DNA of 56,420 nucleotides, taken from Ruegeria sp. HKCCD8929. GTDB taxonomy: Bacteria; Pseudomonadota; Alphaproteobacteria; Rhodobacterales; Rhodobacteraceae. Position numbers and translations under genes: made by a program. The stretch is taken from positions 1-56,420 of the forward strand of contig NZ_WPZY01000023.1 in the NCBI RefSeq assembly GCF_013031405.1, in the 5' to 3' direction. The notes under the pieces were generated by a model. It was not told the origin of the DNA and did no database searches. It worked only from the letters and a program-made list of their open reading frames with translations. Positions 24,870 to 32,982 of this stretch are shown piece by piece (the stretch's first letter is position 1; every line of letters starts with the position of its first letter).

Positions 24870-25768
24870 GAGTTCGAGGTGCCGGACCACTCGGCGCCGC
24901 AGGCGCCTGTCAGAAACCCATCGCTCAGGTGGACGCCGGGATTGAAGGAGAGGACTGCGTTTGCCAATTCTCCCTCCGACAGGGTCCGATCAATCCGCTG
25001 GCGGTAAAGCGTGCAAAGCTGCACGAATCCTTTCGATTGCGGCGACAGACGCAGGGCTGAAACACCGGCGGACCGCAAGAGTTCGATCTGATGATCGATG
25101 CAGGCATAGCTGTCTGACAGGGTTTGCACCCCGTTCATCGCCATAAAGGGTCTGCCCTCCACGGTGAGCACATCCAACCCATCCGGATCCTCTTCGCACG
25201 CGAACTGGCAGTTGTCCTTGCTGCGCCCGTGCAGGCGCGCGTGATAGCAGCGCCCGGAAATGGCCAGTGGTAGTCGCCCATGGCCCCAGACCTCTATCGC
25301 GATGCCCAGATCGGTGGCTGCCTTCGCCAGCGTCTCGACCGAACCAATGGGCAGTTCCGGCGGCAGACATACGCGCCGCGCACCGCGGGAGGCCAACCAT
25401 GTTATCGTGCCTTCATTGTAGACATTCACCAGCGGGCCAACTGAGAAATCGCTGCCTTCTAGCAGATAGGCCAGCGCTGTCAGGTCGTTGATCTCGACCG
25501 TGACGCCCATCTCGGCCAGTTCCGCAGTCAGCTTGCGTTCCCGTTTCAATGTCACCAACGCAAGACTGGTCAGCGCAACTTCCTTTCCGGCCTCAACCAG
25601 TTTGGAAATCGCTTCGGGGATACGATCCTGATAGAACGATAGTCGTTTGGAGCAAACGAGCTCTCCGATCACGACGCGGTCCACTGGGGACCGGGTCAGA
25701 TCGTCATAAAACCCGCTCCAGGTCTCGGCTGGCCAGAAGAATTGATTGGACCCGACTGTCAGCTCCAT
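24866..25768 (-). CDS. ubiV: UbiV, O2-independent ubiquinone hydroxylation protein
   Basis: The 300-residue U32-peptidase-family protein carries the UbiV cysteine set: C39 in GELVCSKRL, at the same position as in the Escherichia coli protein, plus three later cysteines in GRCYHARLHG and DNCQFACEE. In E. coli these ligate a 4Fe-4S cluster. With UbiU it hydroxylates ubiquinone precursors without oxygen, using prephenate as hydroxyl donor in the characterised system. Start MELTVGSNQFFWPAE matches the family; 10 extra upstream codons are unlikely. It begins 4 nt after ubiU. Confidence 0.92.
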   Translation of the reverse strand: MELTVGSNQFFWPAETWSGFYDDLTRSPVDRVVIGELVCSKRLSFYQDRIPEAISKLVEAGKEVALTSLALVTLKRERKLTAELAEMGVTVEINDLTALAYLLEGSDFSVGPLVNVYNEGTITWLASRGARRVCLPPELPIGSVETLAKAATDLGIAIEVWGHGRLPLAISGRCYHARLHGRSKDNCQFACEEDPDGLDVLTVEGRPFMAMNGVQTLSDSYACIDHQIELLRSAGVSALRLSPQSKGFVQLCTLYRQRIDRTLSEGELANAVLSFNPGVHLSDGFLTGACGAEWSGTSNS

Positions 25769-25772
25769 CGCG

Positions 25773-26750
25773 CTATCTCCACGTCTTTTTGTAAGCACCA
25801 GTGGTCATGGCCTGCCCTTCGGACAGGCGGGCCAGCATCCCCTCGGGCATCGGGCGTCTGGCCTCCAGCGCATCGACGGCGGCGCGGAAATTGCGCACAA
25901 CCTGCGCGACATAGGATTTCGAGCGCTGCCGGCCTTCGATCTTCAGGGCCGTCACCCCGGCCTTCTGCAACTGCGGGATCAGCCTTTCGGCATTCAGGCT
26001 GACTGGGTCTTCGAACAGGTGCCCAGCCTTCTCACCCGCCGAGAAACACCCCTTACACAGAGTCGGATAGGGTGCAGGCTCTCCCCTATCGACGCGGTGA
26101 ATGAGATAGCCGCCCAAGCGCGCGTCCAGAACGCCCTGATCTTCATTGTATTCCACGTGGCTGGCGGGAGAGCACACGCCGTTCATGTTAGGGGACAAGC
26201 CGGTGGCGTAGGAGGACAGCGAACAGCGGCCCTCGGCCATCACGCAGAGACCGCCGAACACAAACACCTCGGTCTCGACTTCGGCCTCGGCGTTGATGGC
26301 CGCAATCTCGGGCACAGACAGGACACGTGGCAGGACCACCCGTCTGACGCCAAAAGTACCGGCGTAGAAATTGATGACATCGGCATTGGCCGCCGCCGCC
26401 TGCACCGACAGATGTCGCCGCAACCCGGGGTGATTGCGGGACGCATGGTCCAGCAGTCCAAGATCAGCCAAGATCACCGCATCCGCGCCGCAGGCCTCGG
26501 CGTCGCCGACTGCGCGGTGCCAGATCGCCTCATCGCCAGCGCGGGGAAACGTGTTGATGGCGACCAGCACCTTGGCGCCACGTGCATGAGCAAAGGCCAC
26601 CCCATCGCGCATCTCAGACCGATTGAAATTCAGACCGGGAAAATTGCGCGCATTGGTTTCGTCATTGAAGCCGCAGTAAACGGTATGCGCACCTGCCTTG
26701 ACGGCAGCCCGCAATGCGGCTGGGGTTCCCGCCGGACAGACGATTTCCAT
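25773..26750 (-). CDS. ubiU: UbiU, O2-independent ubiquinone hydroxylation protein
   Basis: This 325-residue U32-family protein begins MEIVCPAGTPAALRAAVKAG and keeps the UbiU iron-sulfur cysteines: two 7 residues apart in GLCVMAEGRCSLSSY, then NGVCSPASH and LCKGCFS. It works as a heterodimer with UbiV. The inner ATG at 26748-26750 was chosen because it gives a TGATG junction with ubiT and fits the family N-terminus; another ATG two codons upstream is possible. It is the second gene of the operon. Confidence 0.92.
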   Translation of the reverse strand: MEIVCPAGTPAALRAAVKAGAHTVYCGFNDETNARNFPGLNFNRSEMRDGVAFAHARGAKVLVAINTFPRAGDEAIWHRAVGDAEACGADAVILADLGLLDHASRNHPGLRRHLSVQAAAANADVINFYAGTFGVRRVVLPRVLSVPEIAAINAEAEVETEVFVFGGLCVMAEGRCSLSSYATGLSPNMNGVCSPASHVEYNEDQGVLDARLGGYLIHRVDRGEPAPYPTLCKGCFSAGEKAGHLFEDPVSLNAERLIPQLQKAGVTALKIEGRQRSKSYVAQVVRNFRAAVDALEARRPMPEGMLARLSEGQAMTTGAYKKTWR

Positions 26751-27292
26751 CACCATATTGCCGCATCCTCTGGCCGTGTCAGATACAGCCCCGTTTGGCG
26801 TTCTGCCAAGGCGATCAGCTGTTGTAACGGGCGCGCAAACGGTCCCGATAGCGCCGCCGCCTCTTGGGCCAGATCCAACTCCGCGTCATCTATTGCATTG
26901 CGCAGGGCCAGAGCAGCACCCGTATCGCCTTCGACCACGAGATCGCGCGAGAAAAACAGAGCGTCACCATCGAACGCGCCATGGACCAACCCAAGCAGCG
27001 CCGCCATCGGACCGGAAATCCGCGCCGTACCTTCTGTCTGCCGCCGGGTGAGTTTCACTTTTGGCAGGCCATCGTTGGGATTGAGGCACAGGACAATCGG
27101 CAGATCGATTGGATCGAGAACGAAATCGGTCCGGCCATACTCACCGAGACGCTGAAACAGGCAGGGATTGTTCGTTACGATTTTGCGCGAGAATACGGTC
27201 AGCGAGAGCGACAGCGGCGCAAGCGGCATAACCCGCAGAGCCGCTGCCAAAGGCGCAGGGCAACGTGGTATCAGGTTTTGAGGATTGGACAA
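26750..27292 (-). CDS. ubiT: UbiT, SCP2-domain accessory protein for anaerobic ubiquinone synthesis
   Basis: The 180-residue protein has an SCP2 lipid-binding domain (KVKLTRRQTEGTARISGPMAALLGLVHG, then DALFFSRDLVVEGDTGAALALRN), as in UbiT, which binds ubiquinone intermediates. The start is a TTG at 27290-27292 preceded by AGGAGG at about 5 nt spacing; no in-frame ATG lies between it and the upstream stop. It heads ubiT-ubiU-ubiV-nnrS-DUF2478 and lies 70 nt downstream of a perfect FNR/NnrR-type dyad, so oxygen or NO control is likely. Confidence 0.9.
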   Translation of the reverse strand: MSNPQNLIPRCPAPLAAALRVMPLAPLSLSLTVFSRKIVTNNPCLFQRLGEYGRTDFVLDPIDLPIVLCLNPNDGLPKVKLTRRQTEGTARISGPMAALLGLVHGAFDGDALFFSRDLVVEGDTGAALALRNAIDDAELDLAQEAAALSGPFARPLQQLIALAERQTGLYLTRPEDAAIW

Positions 27293-27361
27293 ACAGACCT
27301 CCTGCTGCCTCAGGGAAGTTCACCACTTTTGCCTTCCTAGGCTGCGCTCGGTCTTGGGGAA

Positions 27362-27375
27362 TTGACTGTTGTCAA
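27362..27375. promoter_or_regulatory. FNR/NnrR-type operator (perfect dyad)
   Basis: TTGACTGTTGTCAA is a perfect TTGAC-N4-GTCAA inverted repeat, the form bound by CRP/FNR-superfamily regulators such as NnrR/Dnr or FnrL. Its centre is about 76 bp upstream of the ubiT start and about 100 bp before the ubiD remnant on the other strand. A single site could serve both directions. Confidence 0.8.
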
Positions 27376-27462
27376 GTGTGTCGTGTGGGACGGCTGTTAG
27401 GGGGGAGGAACCCTTGTCGGAGCCCTCTCATTCGCACATTGCCGCCATATCCAACTCTTTGA

Positions 27463-28020
27463 CATTTCCTGGATTGGTGCGAAGAGACCGGACAGTTCAA
27501 AGCTGTGTCCGATCCGGTTTCAGTGCGTCATCAGATGACTGCGGTTCACCGCGCCGTACTAGAGGCGCATGGACCGGTTTTGCGGTTTGACCAGCCTGTG
27601 ATCGGACAGGGCAGGCGCTCGGACGTCCCTGTTGTGGTAAACCTCTTCGGGACCGCTGAACGCGTCGCCGCCGGGCTTGGTGTTTCAATTGATGGCTTGG
27701 GCGACCTTGGCGCGTTTCTGGCTGCGCTCCGCGCCCCAACACCACCCGATGGGCTGCGCGATGCGCTGTCGCGGTGGCCGATGCTGAAGGCTGCTCTTGC
27801 GACACGACCCAAGCTTGTCGGATCGGCGCCGGTTCAAAGCGTGGTCCAGAAGGGGGCCGAGGTTGACTTGTCGACGCTGCCTGTTCAGACGCATCGGCCG
27901 GGCGACGCGGGGCCGCTTATCACCTGGCCCGTGGTTGTAACCCGACCTCACGCCAGCGAACCGGACAATGTCGGTAGCCACAATGCTGGTGCCTATCGTG
28001 TTCAGGTCCTGGACCAGAAC
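27463..28020 (+). pseudogene. 5' part of a ubiD-family decarboxylase gene, truncated
   Basis: The frame reads LDWCEETGQFKAVSDPVSVRH and continues through VLRFDQPV, VVVNLFGTAERVA, VDLSTLPVQTHRPGDAGPL and NVGSHNAGAYRVQVLDQNR, which is unmistakably the first third of a UbiD-type prenylated-FMN decarboxylase. The family is about 490 residues; here the frame ends after about 185 with an out-of-frame run into ubiX sequence. An in-frame TGA at 27460 also removes any ordinary start; only a GTG at 27505 remains. No function is expected. It sits divergent to ubiT across the FNR-type site. Confidence 0.75.
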
Positions 28021-28138
28021 CGGCTTCTATCTTGAACCGCGCAATTTGAGCGACGTGGTCGATCAAATTGCGGCGCGAGCCATAGATTGCCTGGGTGTTG
28101 TCGCGCCGGTAGCCGAACGATGGCGCCCTTCGGCATAA
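28021..28138 (+). pseudogene. 3' end of a ubiX-like flavin prenyltransferase gene
   Basis: In the frame +1 relative to the ubiD fragment the sequence encodes GFYLEPRNLSDVVDQIAAR followed by AIDCLGVVAPVAERWRPSA and TAA. This matches the conserved C-terminal tail of UbiX proteins (FY-x-x-P-x-x-x-x-D-V-D ... LG ... RW). Only about 37 codons remain and they abut the truncated ubiD directly. A deletion that removed the rest of ubiD and most of ubiX is the simplest explanation. Confidence 0.6.
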
Positions 28139-28260
28139 CGGATGCAGCAGGAGCGTTCCGACCTGAGCAATCCTCCCGCTGATTGCGGGCTGATCTAAGT
28201 ATGCGAGCTAACGTAGGCGATCACACTCTCAGGCCTGCCGTCTTGATCACGCGGTTCGGT

Positions 28261-29298
28261 CTAATGCCGCCCACTTGGAACGGACAGGGTTTTCTCCACC
28301 GGCCAAGTCAGCCAAAGGCGGTCTCCCTCGGCAACATCCGATGGAATGTCCTGGTCGCGGGATATCACCTTGATTCTGTTCCCATTGCTTTGAAGGATGC
28401 AGGTGGCCATCGCACCGGCAAAAACCCGGCGCTCCAGTACCGCCTGGCATTTTGACAGCCCGTTCGCCGTCGGCTCGGTCTGTGATATAGAGATATTCTC
28501 GGGCCTTACGGCCAAGGTGCCTCCGGTCGGAAAGCCATGGGGTATCTTGATATCGGCGCCCTCGCCGGCGAGGGCATCAAGGATATTGGCTTCGCCCAAG
28601 AACGTTGCGGTAAAGAGATCGGCGGGGTTGCTATAAACGTCGCGCGGAGGGCCCGCCTGGATCATCTTGCCGTCGCGCAGAATGCCGATCTTGTCGGACA
28701 GGGTCAGCGCCTCTTCCTGGTCGTGGGTCACGAAAATCGTGGTGATGCCGATTTCGCGCTGAATGCGTTTGAGTTCGAACTGCATATCGACCCGCAGAGC
28801 CTTGTCCAAAGCCGAAAGCGGTTCGTCCAGCAGCAAAACCCGCGGGTTTGTCACGATCGCCCGGGCCAGCGCCACTCTCTGCCGTTGACCGCCTGACAAT
28901 TGATGAGGTTTTCGGTCCCCGTGTTGCCCAAGCTGCACCAGATCAAGCGCCTCACCGATGCGGCGACGTTCCTCTGCCGCCCCGACCTTGCGCACACGCA
29001 GGCCAAAGCCGACATTGTCCGAAACAGTCATGTTGGGAAACAGGGCGTAGTTCTGAAACATCATGCCGATATCGCGTTTCTCGACAGGCACATTCTCAAC
29101 CGGCTGGTCACCGATGCGGATGGTTCCGCTGTCGGCAAAAATGAACCCGGCAATCGCACGCAACAAGGTCGTCTTGCCGCTGCCGGAGGGGCCGAGCAGC
29201 GCAAAAAACCCGCCGTCGGGAAAGTCCATCGTGACGTCATCCAAGGCTTTCAGAGAACCAAAGGTCTTGGTGACGTTGTTTACCGAGACTTCGGCCAT
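28261..29298 (-). CDS. ABC transporter ATP-binding protein (spermidine/putrescine-type, PotA-like)
   Basis: The 345-residue ATPase has Walker A GPSGSGKTT (about 36-44), signature LSGGQRQRVALARA, Walker B LLLDEPLSALD, the H-loop VTHDQEEA, and a C-terminal TOBE-like domain (GTLAVRPENISIS). It energises the importer formed by the two permeases and binding protein upstream; the start overlaps the PotC-like gene by one base (TAATG). It is last in the seven-gene operon from the GntR regulator. The class transports polyamines or other cations; the ligand here is probably different given the hydrolase and kinase in the operon. Confidence 0.9.
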   Translation of the reverse strand: MAEVSVNNVTKTFGSLKALDDVTMDFPDGGFFALLGPSGSGKTTLLRAIAGFIFADSGTIRIGDQPVENVPVEKRDIGMMFQNYALFPNMTVSDNVGFGLRVRKVGAAEERRRIGEALDLVQLGQHGDRKPHQLSGGQRQRVALARAIVTNPRVLLLDEPLSALDKALRVDMQFELKRIQREIGITTIFVTHDQEEALTLSDKIGILRDGKMIQAGPPRDVYSNPADLFTATFLGEANILDALAGEGADIKIPHGFPTGGTLAVRPENISISQTEPTANGLSKCQAVLERRVFAGAMATCILQSNGNRIKVISRDQDIPSDVAEGDRLWLTWPVEKTLSVPSGRH

Positions 29299-30083
29299 TA
29301 ACGCTCTCCCCCAAAATTGGAAAACCGGGCCGCAAACAACATCACGGCCATTGAAACGACGATGATGATTGTCGAGATCGCATTGATTTCAGGCGTGAAC
29401 CCTTTGCGGATCGAGGTGTAGATCAACACCGGCAAGGTGCTGTCGCCCGGTTCCGACAAAAAATATGAAACCACGAACTGATCAAAGCTGACGGCGAAAG
29501 CAAACAGCGCCCCCGCGATGACCCCTGAGGAGATCCAGGGCAAGGTCACTTCGCGGGTCACGGTCCAGCTGTCTGCCCCAAGGGATCGGGCCGCTTCCTC
29601 CAGCGTGGCATCAAAAGTGGCGAGCCGCGCGCTGACAACGACAATCACGTAAGGAAGCGCCAGGGCGACATGGCCGATGATTACCGAAGGGGTTCCCCGC
29701 CCCAGACCGACCCCGAAGAAGAAGATGAGCATTGCCGTGCCGGTGATCAGCCAGGGAATGGCGATCGGCGGAAACAGCATCACTTGCAGGAACCGCTTGC
29801 CCCGAAACTCGTACCGAAAGAGCGCGACAGAAGCTGCCGTGCCCAGAATGGTCGCGATGACGGTGGTCGCCAGAGCGATCATGACCGACCGGGTGGCCGC
29901 ATCGACGATCTCTTGGTTGCCGGCCAGTTTCTCGTACCATTTCAGCGAGAAGTCGAACGGCAGTTGGTAGTATTGCGAGGCATTGAAGGACATGAATGCC
30001 ATCACGGCGATGGGGGCGTAAAGAAAGAACAGGATGCAGGCCAACCACAGCTTACCAAGGCGCGCAAGAAACACTCCACTCAT
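29298..30083 (-). CDS. ABC transporter permease (PotC-like)
   Basis: This 261-residue inner-membrane permease has six hydrophobic helices and the EAA-type loop motif EEAARSLGADSWTVTREVTLPWISSG, which contacts the ATPase. Its ATG overlaps the stop of the PotB-like permease (ATGA). It forms the membrane channel with that partner. Confidence 0.9.
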   Translation of the reverse strand: MSGVFLARLGKLWLACILFFLYAPIAVMAFMSFNASQYYQLPFDFSLKWYEKLAGNQEIVDAATRSVMIALATTVIATILGTAASVALFRYEFRGKRFLQVMLFPPIAIPWLITGTAMLIFFFGVGLGRGTPSVIIGHVALALPYVIVVVSARLATFDATLEEAARSLGADSWTVTREVTLPWISSGVIAGALFAFAVSFDQFVVSYFLSEPGDSTLPVLIYTSIRKGFTPEINAISTIIIVVSMAVMLFAARFSNFGGER

Positions 30084-30943
30084 GTCTGGGCCCTTTTCAA
30101 TACTGGGCTGGCAATCGCGAGGATGAGCAACACCACGGCCAGCAAAATAAAGGATAAGGCGGCGCCGAGCGGCCAGTTGAACACCGCCACGAACTGATCC
30201 TCGATCACCGTGCCATAATAGGTGCCGACCCGCCCGCCAAGAATGCGTGGCTCCATGAAAGACCCAACGACCGGCACGAAGATCAGGACTGCACCGGCCA
30301 GCAAGCCCGGCAACGACAATGGCAGGATGACGCGCCAGAGGATGGTCAGCTTGTTTGCCCCCATCGAACGGGCCGCATCGATCAGGTTGTCGTCTATTGC
30401 CTGCAGCGCCAGGTAAGATGTGAGAATGACGTAAGGCAGGTAGGAGTGGACCAGTCCTATGACGACGGCAGGTGTCGAGAACATCAGGTTCACGTCCACC
30501 TGGAAAGGCAGGATTGCATTCAGCCCCAATTCAAGCACCCCGTTCCCGCGCAACACGATGGCCCAGGAGAAAATCCGCACCAGTGAATTGGACCAGAACG
30601 GCAGTATGACCAGCAGAAACAACGCCTCTCGCGACCGGCCCTTGATGGTTTTGGCCAGAACATATGCGCAGGGAAAGCCCACAAGAACCGCAACCGCCGT
30701 CACCGTTAGGCCAAGGCGGATGGATTTCCACAACAGCGTTGCATAGGTCTTGGTCTGAAAGAACGCCTGATAGTTTTTGGTGGTGTGATGCCAGTCGGCA
30801 TCGCCAAAAGGTACGTCGGACAGAAAACTGAAATAGAGCATGGCAGACAGCGGCAGAAAAATCGCCACCGTCAGCCAGAGGTAGGCCGGGGACAGCAAAC
30901 CGAATATCCGAAGCCGTTCCTGATTGGCGAGATTTGCTGACAT
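30080..30943 (-). CDS. ABC transporter permease (PotB-like)
   Basis: The 287-residue permease begins MSANLANQERLRIFGLLSPAYL. It has six or so hydrophobic helices and the EAA-loop sequence DAARSMGANKLTILWRVILPLSLPG. ATG at 30941-30943 was chosen; 18 extra codons upstream run into the binding-protein gene and lack a good start signal. It pairs with the PotC-like permease. Confidence 0.9.
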   Translation of the reverse strand: MSANLANQERLRIFGLLSPAYLWLTVAIFLPLSAMLYFSFLSDVPFGDADWHHTTKNYQAFFQTKTYATLLWKSIRLGLTVTAVAVLVGFPCAYVLAKTIKGRSREALFLLVILPFWSNSLVRIFSWAIVLRGNGVLELGLNAILPFQVDVNLMFSTPAVVIGLVHSYLPYVILTSYLALQAIDDNLIDAARSMGANKLTILWRVILPLSLPGLLAGAVLIFVPVVGSFMEPRILGGRVGTYYGTVIEDQFVAVFNWPLGAALSFILLAVVLLILAIASPVLKRAQT

Positions 30944-30969
30944 CTGCCGCCCCCTGTTGGCCCTGCGTG

Positions 30970-32010
30970 TTACTGGGCGGCCTTCAGACCCTGCCATAGC
31001 TCCAGATACTTCTCGCGGTTCTCATCCGACACCGGACGCTGGAACTGCACGCGTGCAACCACTTCGGGATCACCGAGGATGCGCTTGTTGAACGCGTCAT
31101 CGGGCAAGGCAGCTGCGGCTTTCGCATTGGCCGACGCCGGGGCGCCCTCGGCGGCCCACTTGACGTAAAACTCCGGGTCAATCATCCAGTTGATAAAGGC
31201 ATGTGCCGCGTCCTGTTTGGTTGACGAGGCCGGGATCGACAACCCGTCCAGCCAGCCTATGGCCCCCTCCTGCGGAACAACAAACTGAACCGGCAACCCC
31301 GCAGAGATTGAACGGCTGGCCGAACCCGACCAGAAGGTCGCCACGGCCAGATCGCCTGCCGCCATGAACTGGTTCCAGTCGTTTTCCGATCCCCAATAGG
31401 TCTTGATCTGGGGCATCAGCGCCGAAAGCTTGTCCTTGACCGCATCGAGGTCCGAGATGTCATTGATGTTCTGACCTGTGGCTATGGCCGCGAATTGCAC
31501 AGCCTCCAGCGCATCGTCGCGGATCGACACCTTACCGGTGTATTGTTCGTCCCAGAACACTTCGATCGAGGTTGGCGCCTCGGCAAAATCATTCGTATTG
31601 ACCGCAAATGACGTCAGCCCCCAGGTCCAGGGCACCCCGTGCAGCGCACCGCCCGCATTGAGGTCCCGATTGCCGGCCAAATCTTCGGGAACGTCCGCCA
31701 GATTGGCGATCTTGGAAGTATCAACCGGCCCGATCAGCCCTTCGTCCTGAGCTTGCGGTGTGAAGGCCGCATTGATCAGCACCACGTCATACGCACCCGG
31801 GTTGGTGCGCAATTTGGTCAGCATCTCCTGTTCCGAGTTGAAATACTCATGGACCACGGTGTGGCCGGTCGCCTCGGTAAAGGCCGAAACAGCCCAATCC
31901 AGATCGGTACCATAACCCTGCCAGTTCAAGACTCGGATTTCGTCCGCATTGGCCGCAGACAGGGCAGCGAACGCACCAACTGCCGTCGCATAAAACAGGT
32001 TCATATTCAT
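30970..32010 (-). CDS. ABC transporter periplasmic binding protein (PotD/PotF-like)
   Basis: The 346-residue receptor has a signal peptide (MNMNLFYATAVGAFAALSAANA). The mature start DEIRVLNWQGYGTDLDWAVSAF is typical of the PotD/PotF family, and downstream it has GVPWTWGLTSFAVNTNDF and YVKWAAEGAPASANAKAA. GGGAGG lies 5 nt before the ATG. It is 39 nt downstream of the PfkB kinase gene and upstream of the permeases. Ligand: unknown, presumably a cationic or glycosylated small molecule handled by the hydrolase and kinase of the operon. Confidence 0.9.
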   Translation of the reverse strand: MNMNLFYATAVGAFAALSAANADEIRVLNWQGYGTDLDWAVSAFTEATGHTVVHEYFNSEQEMLTKLRTNPGAYDVVLINAAFTPQAQDEGLIGPVDTSKIANLADVPEDLAGNRDLNAGGALHGVPWTWGLTSFAVNTNDFAEAPTSIEVFWDEQYTGKVSIRDDALEAVQFAAIATGQNINDISDLDAVKDKLSALMPQIKTYWGSENDWNQFMAAGDLAVATFWSGSASRSISAGLPVQFVVPQEGAIGWLDGLSIPASSTKQDAAHAFINWMIDPEFYVKWAAEGAPASANAKAAAALPDDAFNKRILGDPEVVARVQFQRPVSDENREKYLELWQGLKAAQ

Positions 32011-32049
32011 GACATCCTCCCATTGGGTTTTCTTGTGCTCTCCGGGTCT

Positions 32050-32982
32050 CTAAACCGCCTCTTTCCTGTTCATCGCGGCGGCGACCTCTTCTTTTTCAGG
32101 CGCGGTTGCCGGCCCTTTTTTTGTTGTGGACAGCGCAGCGGCGACATTTGCATAGCGCGCCGCATCAAGCGGATTACTGCGTTGGGCAAGCCTGGCAATG
32201 AAGCTGCCCAGATGTGCATCTCCCGCACCATTGGTGTCGACCGGTGTCACCGGATAAGCCGGAACCCGTTCGCAGAGCTCGTCTGTTGCGATCACGCAGC
32301 CATTCCTTCCATCCCGCACGACCGCGCCTCCGTCTTTCGGTATCTCGCTGGCCAGTGCCCGTGCCGCTTCGACAGGGTCGGTAATCCCGGTGAGAATGGC
32401 AGCCTCACGGGCATTCGCACTGATCCAGGTGGCGCGGGCGCGGGCCGCCTCCAACGCATCGGCGGGCAGCGCAGACACTACGGGCGACGGGTCGAACACG
32501 AGGTTTGAAATAGGCGCATCGCTTTGCAGCCAATCCTGCATTGCCCAGCACGACCCCTTGTAATGCAACGCGTAGCCGGACAGCAGTGTCCAGTCGAACC
32601 CGGACGCCGTGACCTGCGAAAGGGCCTGAGCCGTTGCGTGCCCCTCGGCCCCATCGCTTGCGATGAAAGTCCGCTCTCCGGTCTGATCGATGAGCACCGT
32701 GCAGCAGCCCTGATCACGCTCGGTGTCCTGCGGGCGCAGGAATGGAATGGCCTCTTGGTTCAATCCCTCGCGAACGATCCGCGCAAAAGGCCCTGTTCCA
32801 AGTGCCCCTCCATACCAAACGTCCATCCCTGCCCTTTTGGCCGCAACCATCGCATTGAACCCGCCGCCGGGCTTGATAGAAAAACTATCCACGATCGCCT
32901 CCTCTCCTGGGGCGGGGACGGCAGCAACGCTGTAGAGTAAATCGACCACGACGCCGGACATTTGAAGTAAACGGGCGCTCAT
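32050..32982 (-). CDS. PfkB-family carbohydrate kinase
   Basis: This 310-residue kinase carries the two PfkB signatures: the N-terminal GG motif KPGGGFNAMVAAKRAG (about 38-52) and the C-terminal DTNGAGDAHLGSFIARL (about 249-265) with catalytic base D255. The family phosphorylates ribose, adenosine, fructose and similar sugars or nucleosides. ATG at 32980-32982 overlaps the stop of the ADP-ribosylglycohydrolase-like gene (ATGA). In context it probably phosphorylates the sugar, perhaps ribose, released by that hydrolase; this is inferred. Confidence 0.88.
   Translation of the reverse strand: MSARLLQMSGVVVDLLYSVAAVPAPGEEAIVDSFSIKPGGGFNAMVAAKRAGMDVWYGGALGTGPFARIVREGLNQEAIPFLRPQDTERDQGCCTVLIDQTGERTFIASDGAEGHATAQALSQVTASGFDWTLLSGYALHYKGSCWAMQDWLQSDAPISNLVFDPSPVVSALPADALEAARARATWISANAREAAILTGITDPVEAARALASEIPKDGGAVVRDGRNGCVIATDELCERVPAYPVTPVDTNGAGDAHLGSFIARLAQRSNPLDAARYANVAAALSTTKKGPATAPEKEEVAAAMNRKEAV

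Noticed and set aside
28175..28189. Small hairpin CCCGC-TGATT-GCGGG as terminator of the PotA-like gene
   Set aside because: The stem has only 5 bp and no T-run on the minus strand, so support is too weak.
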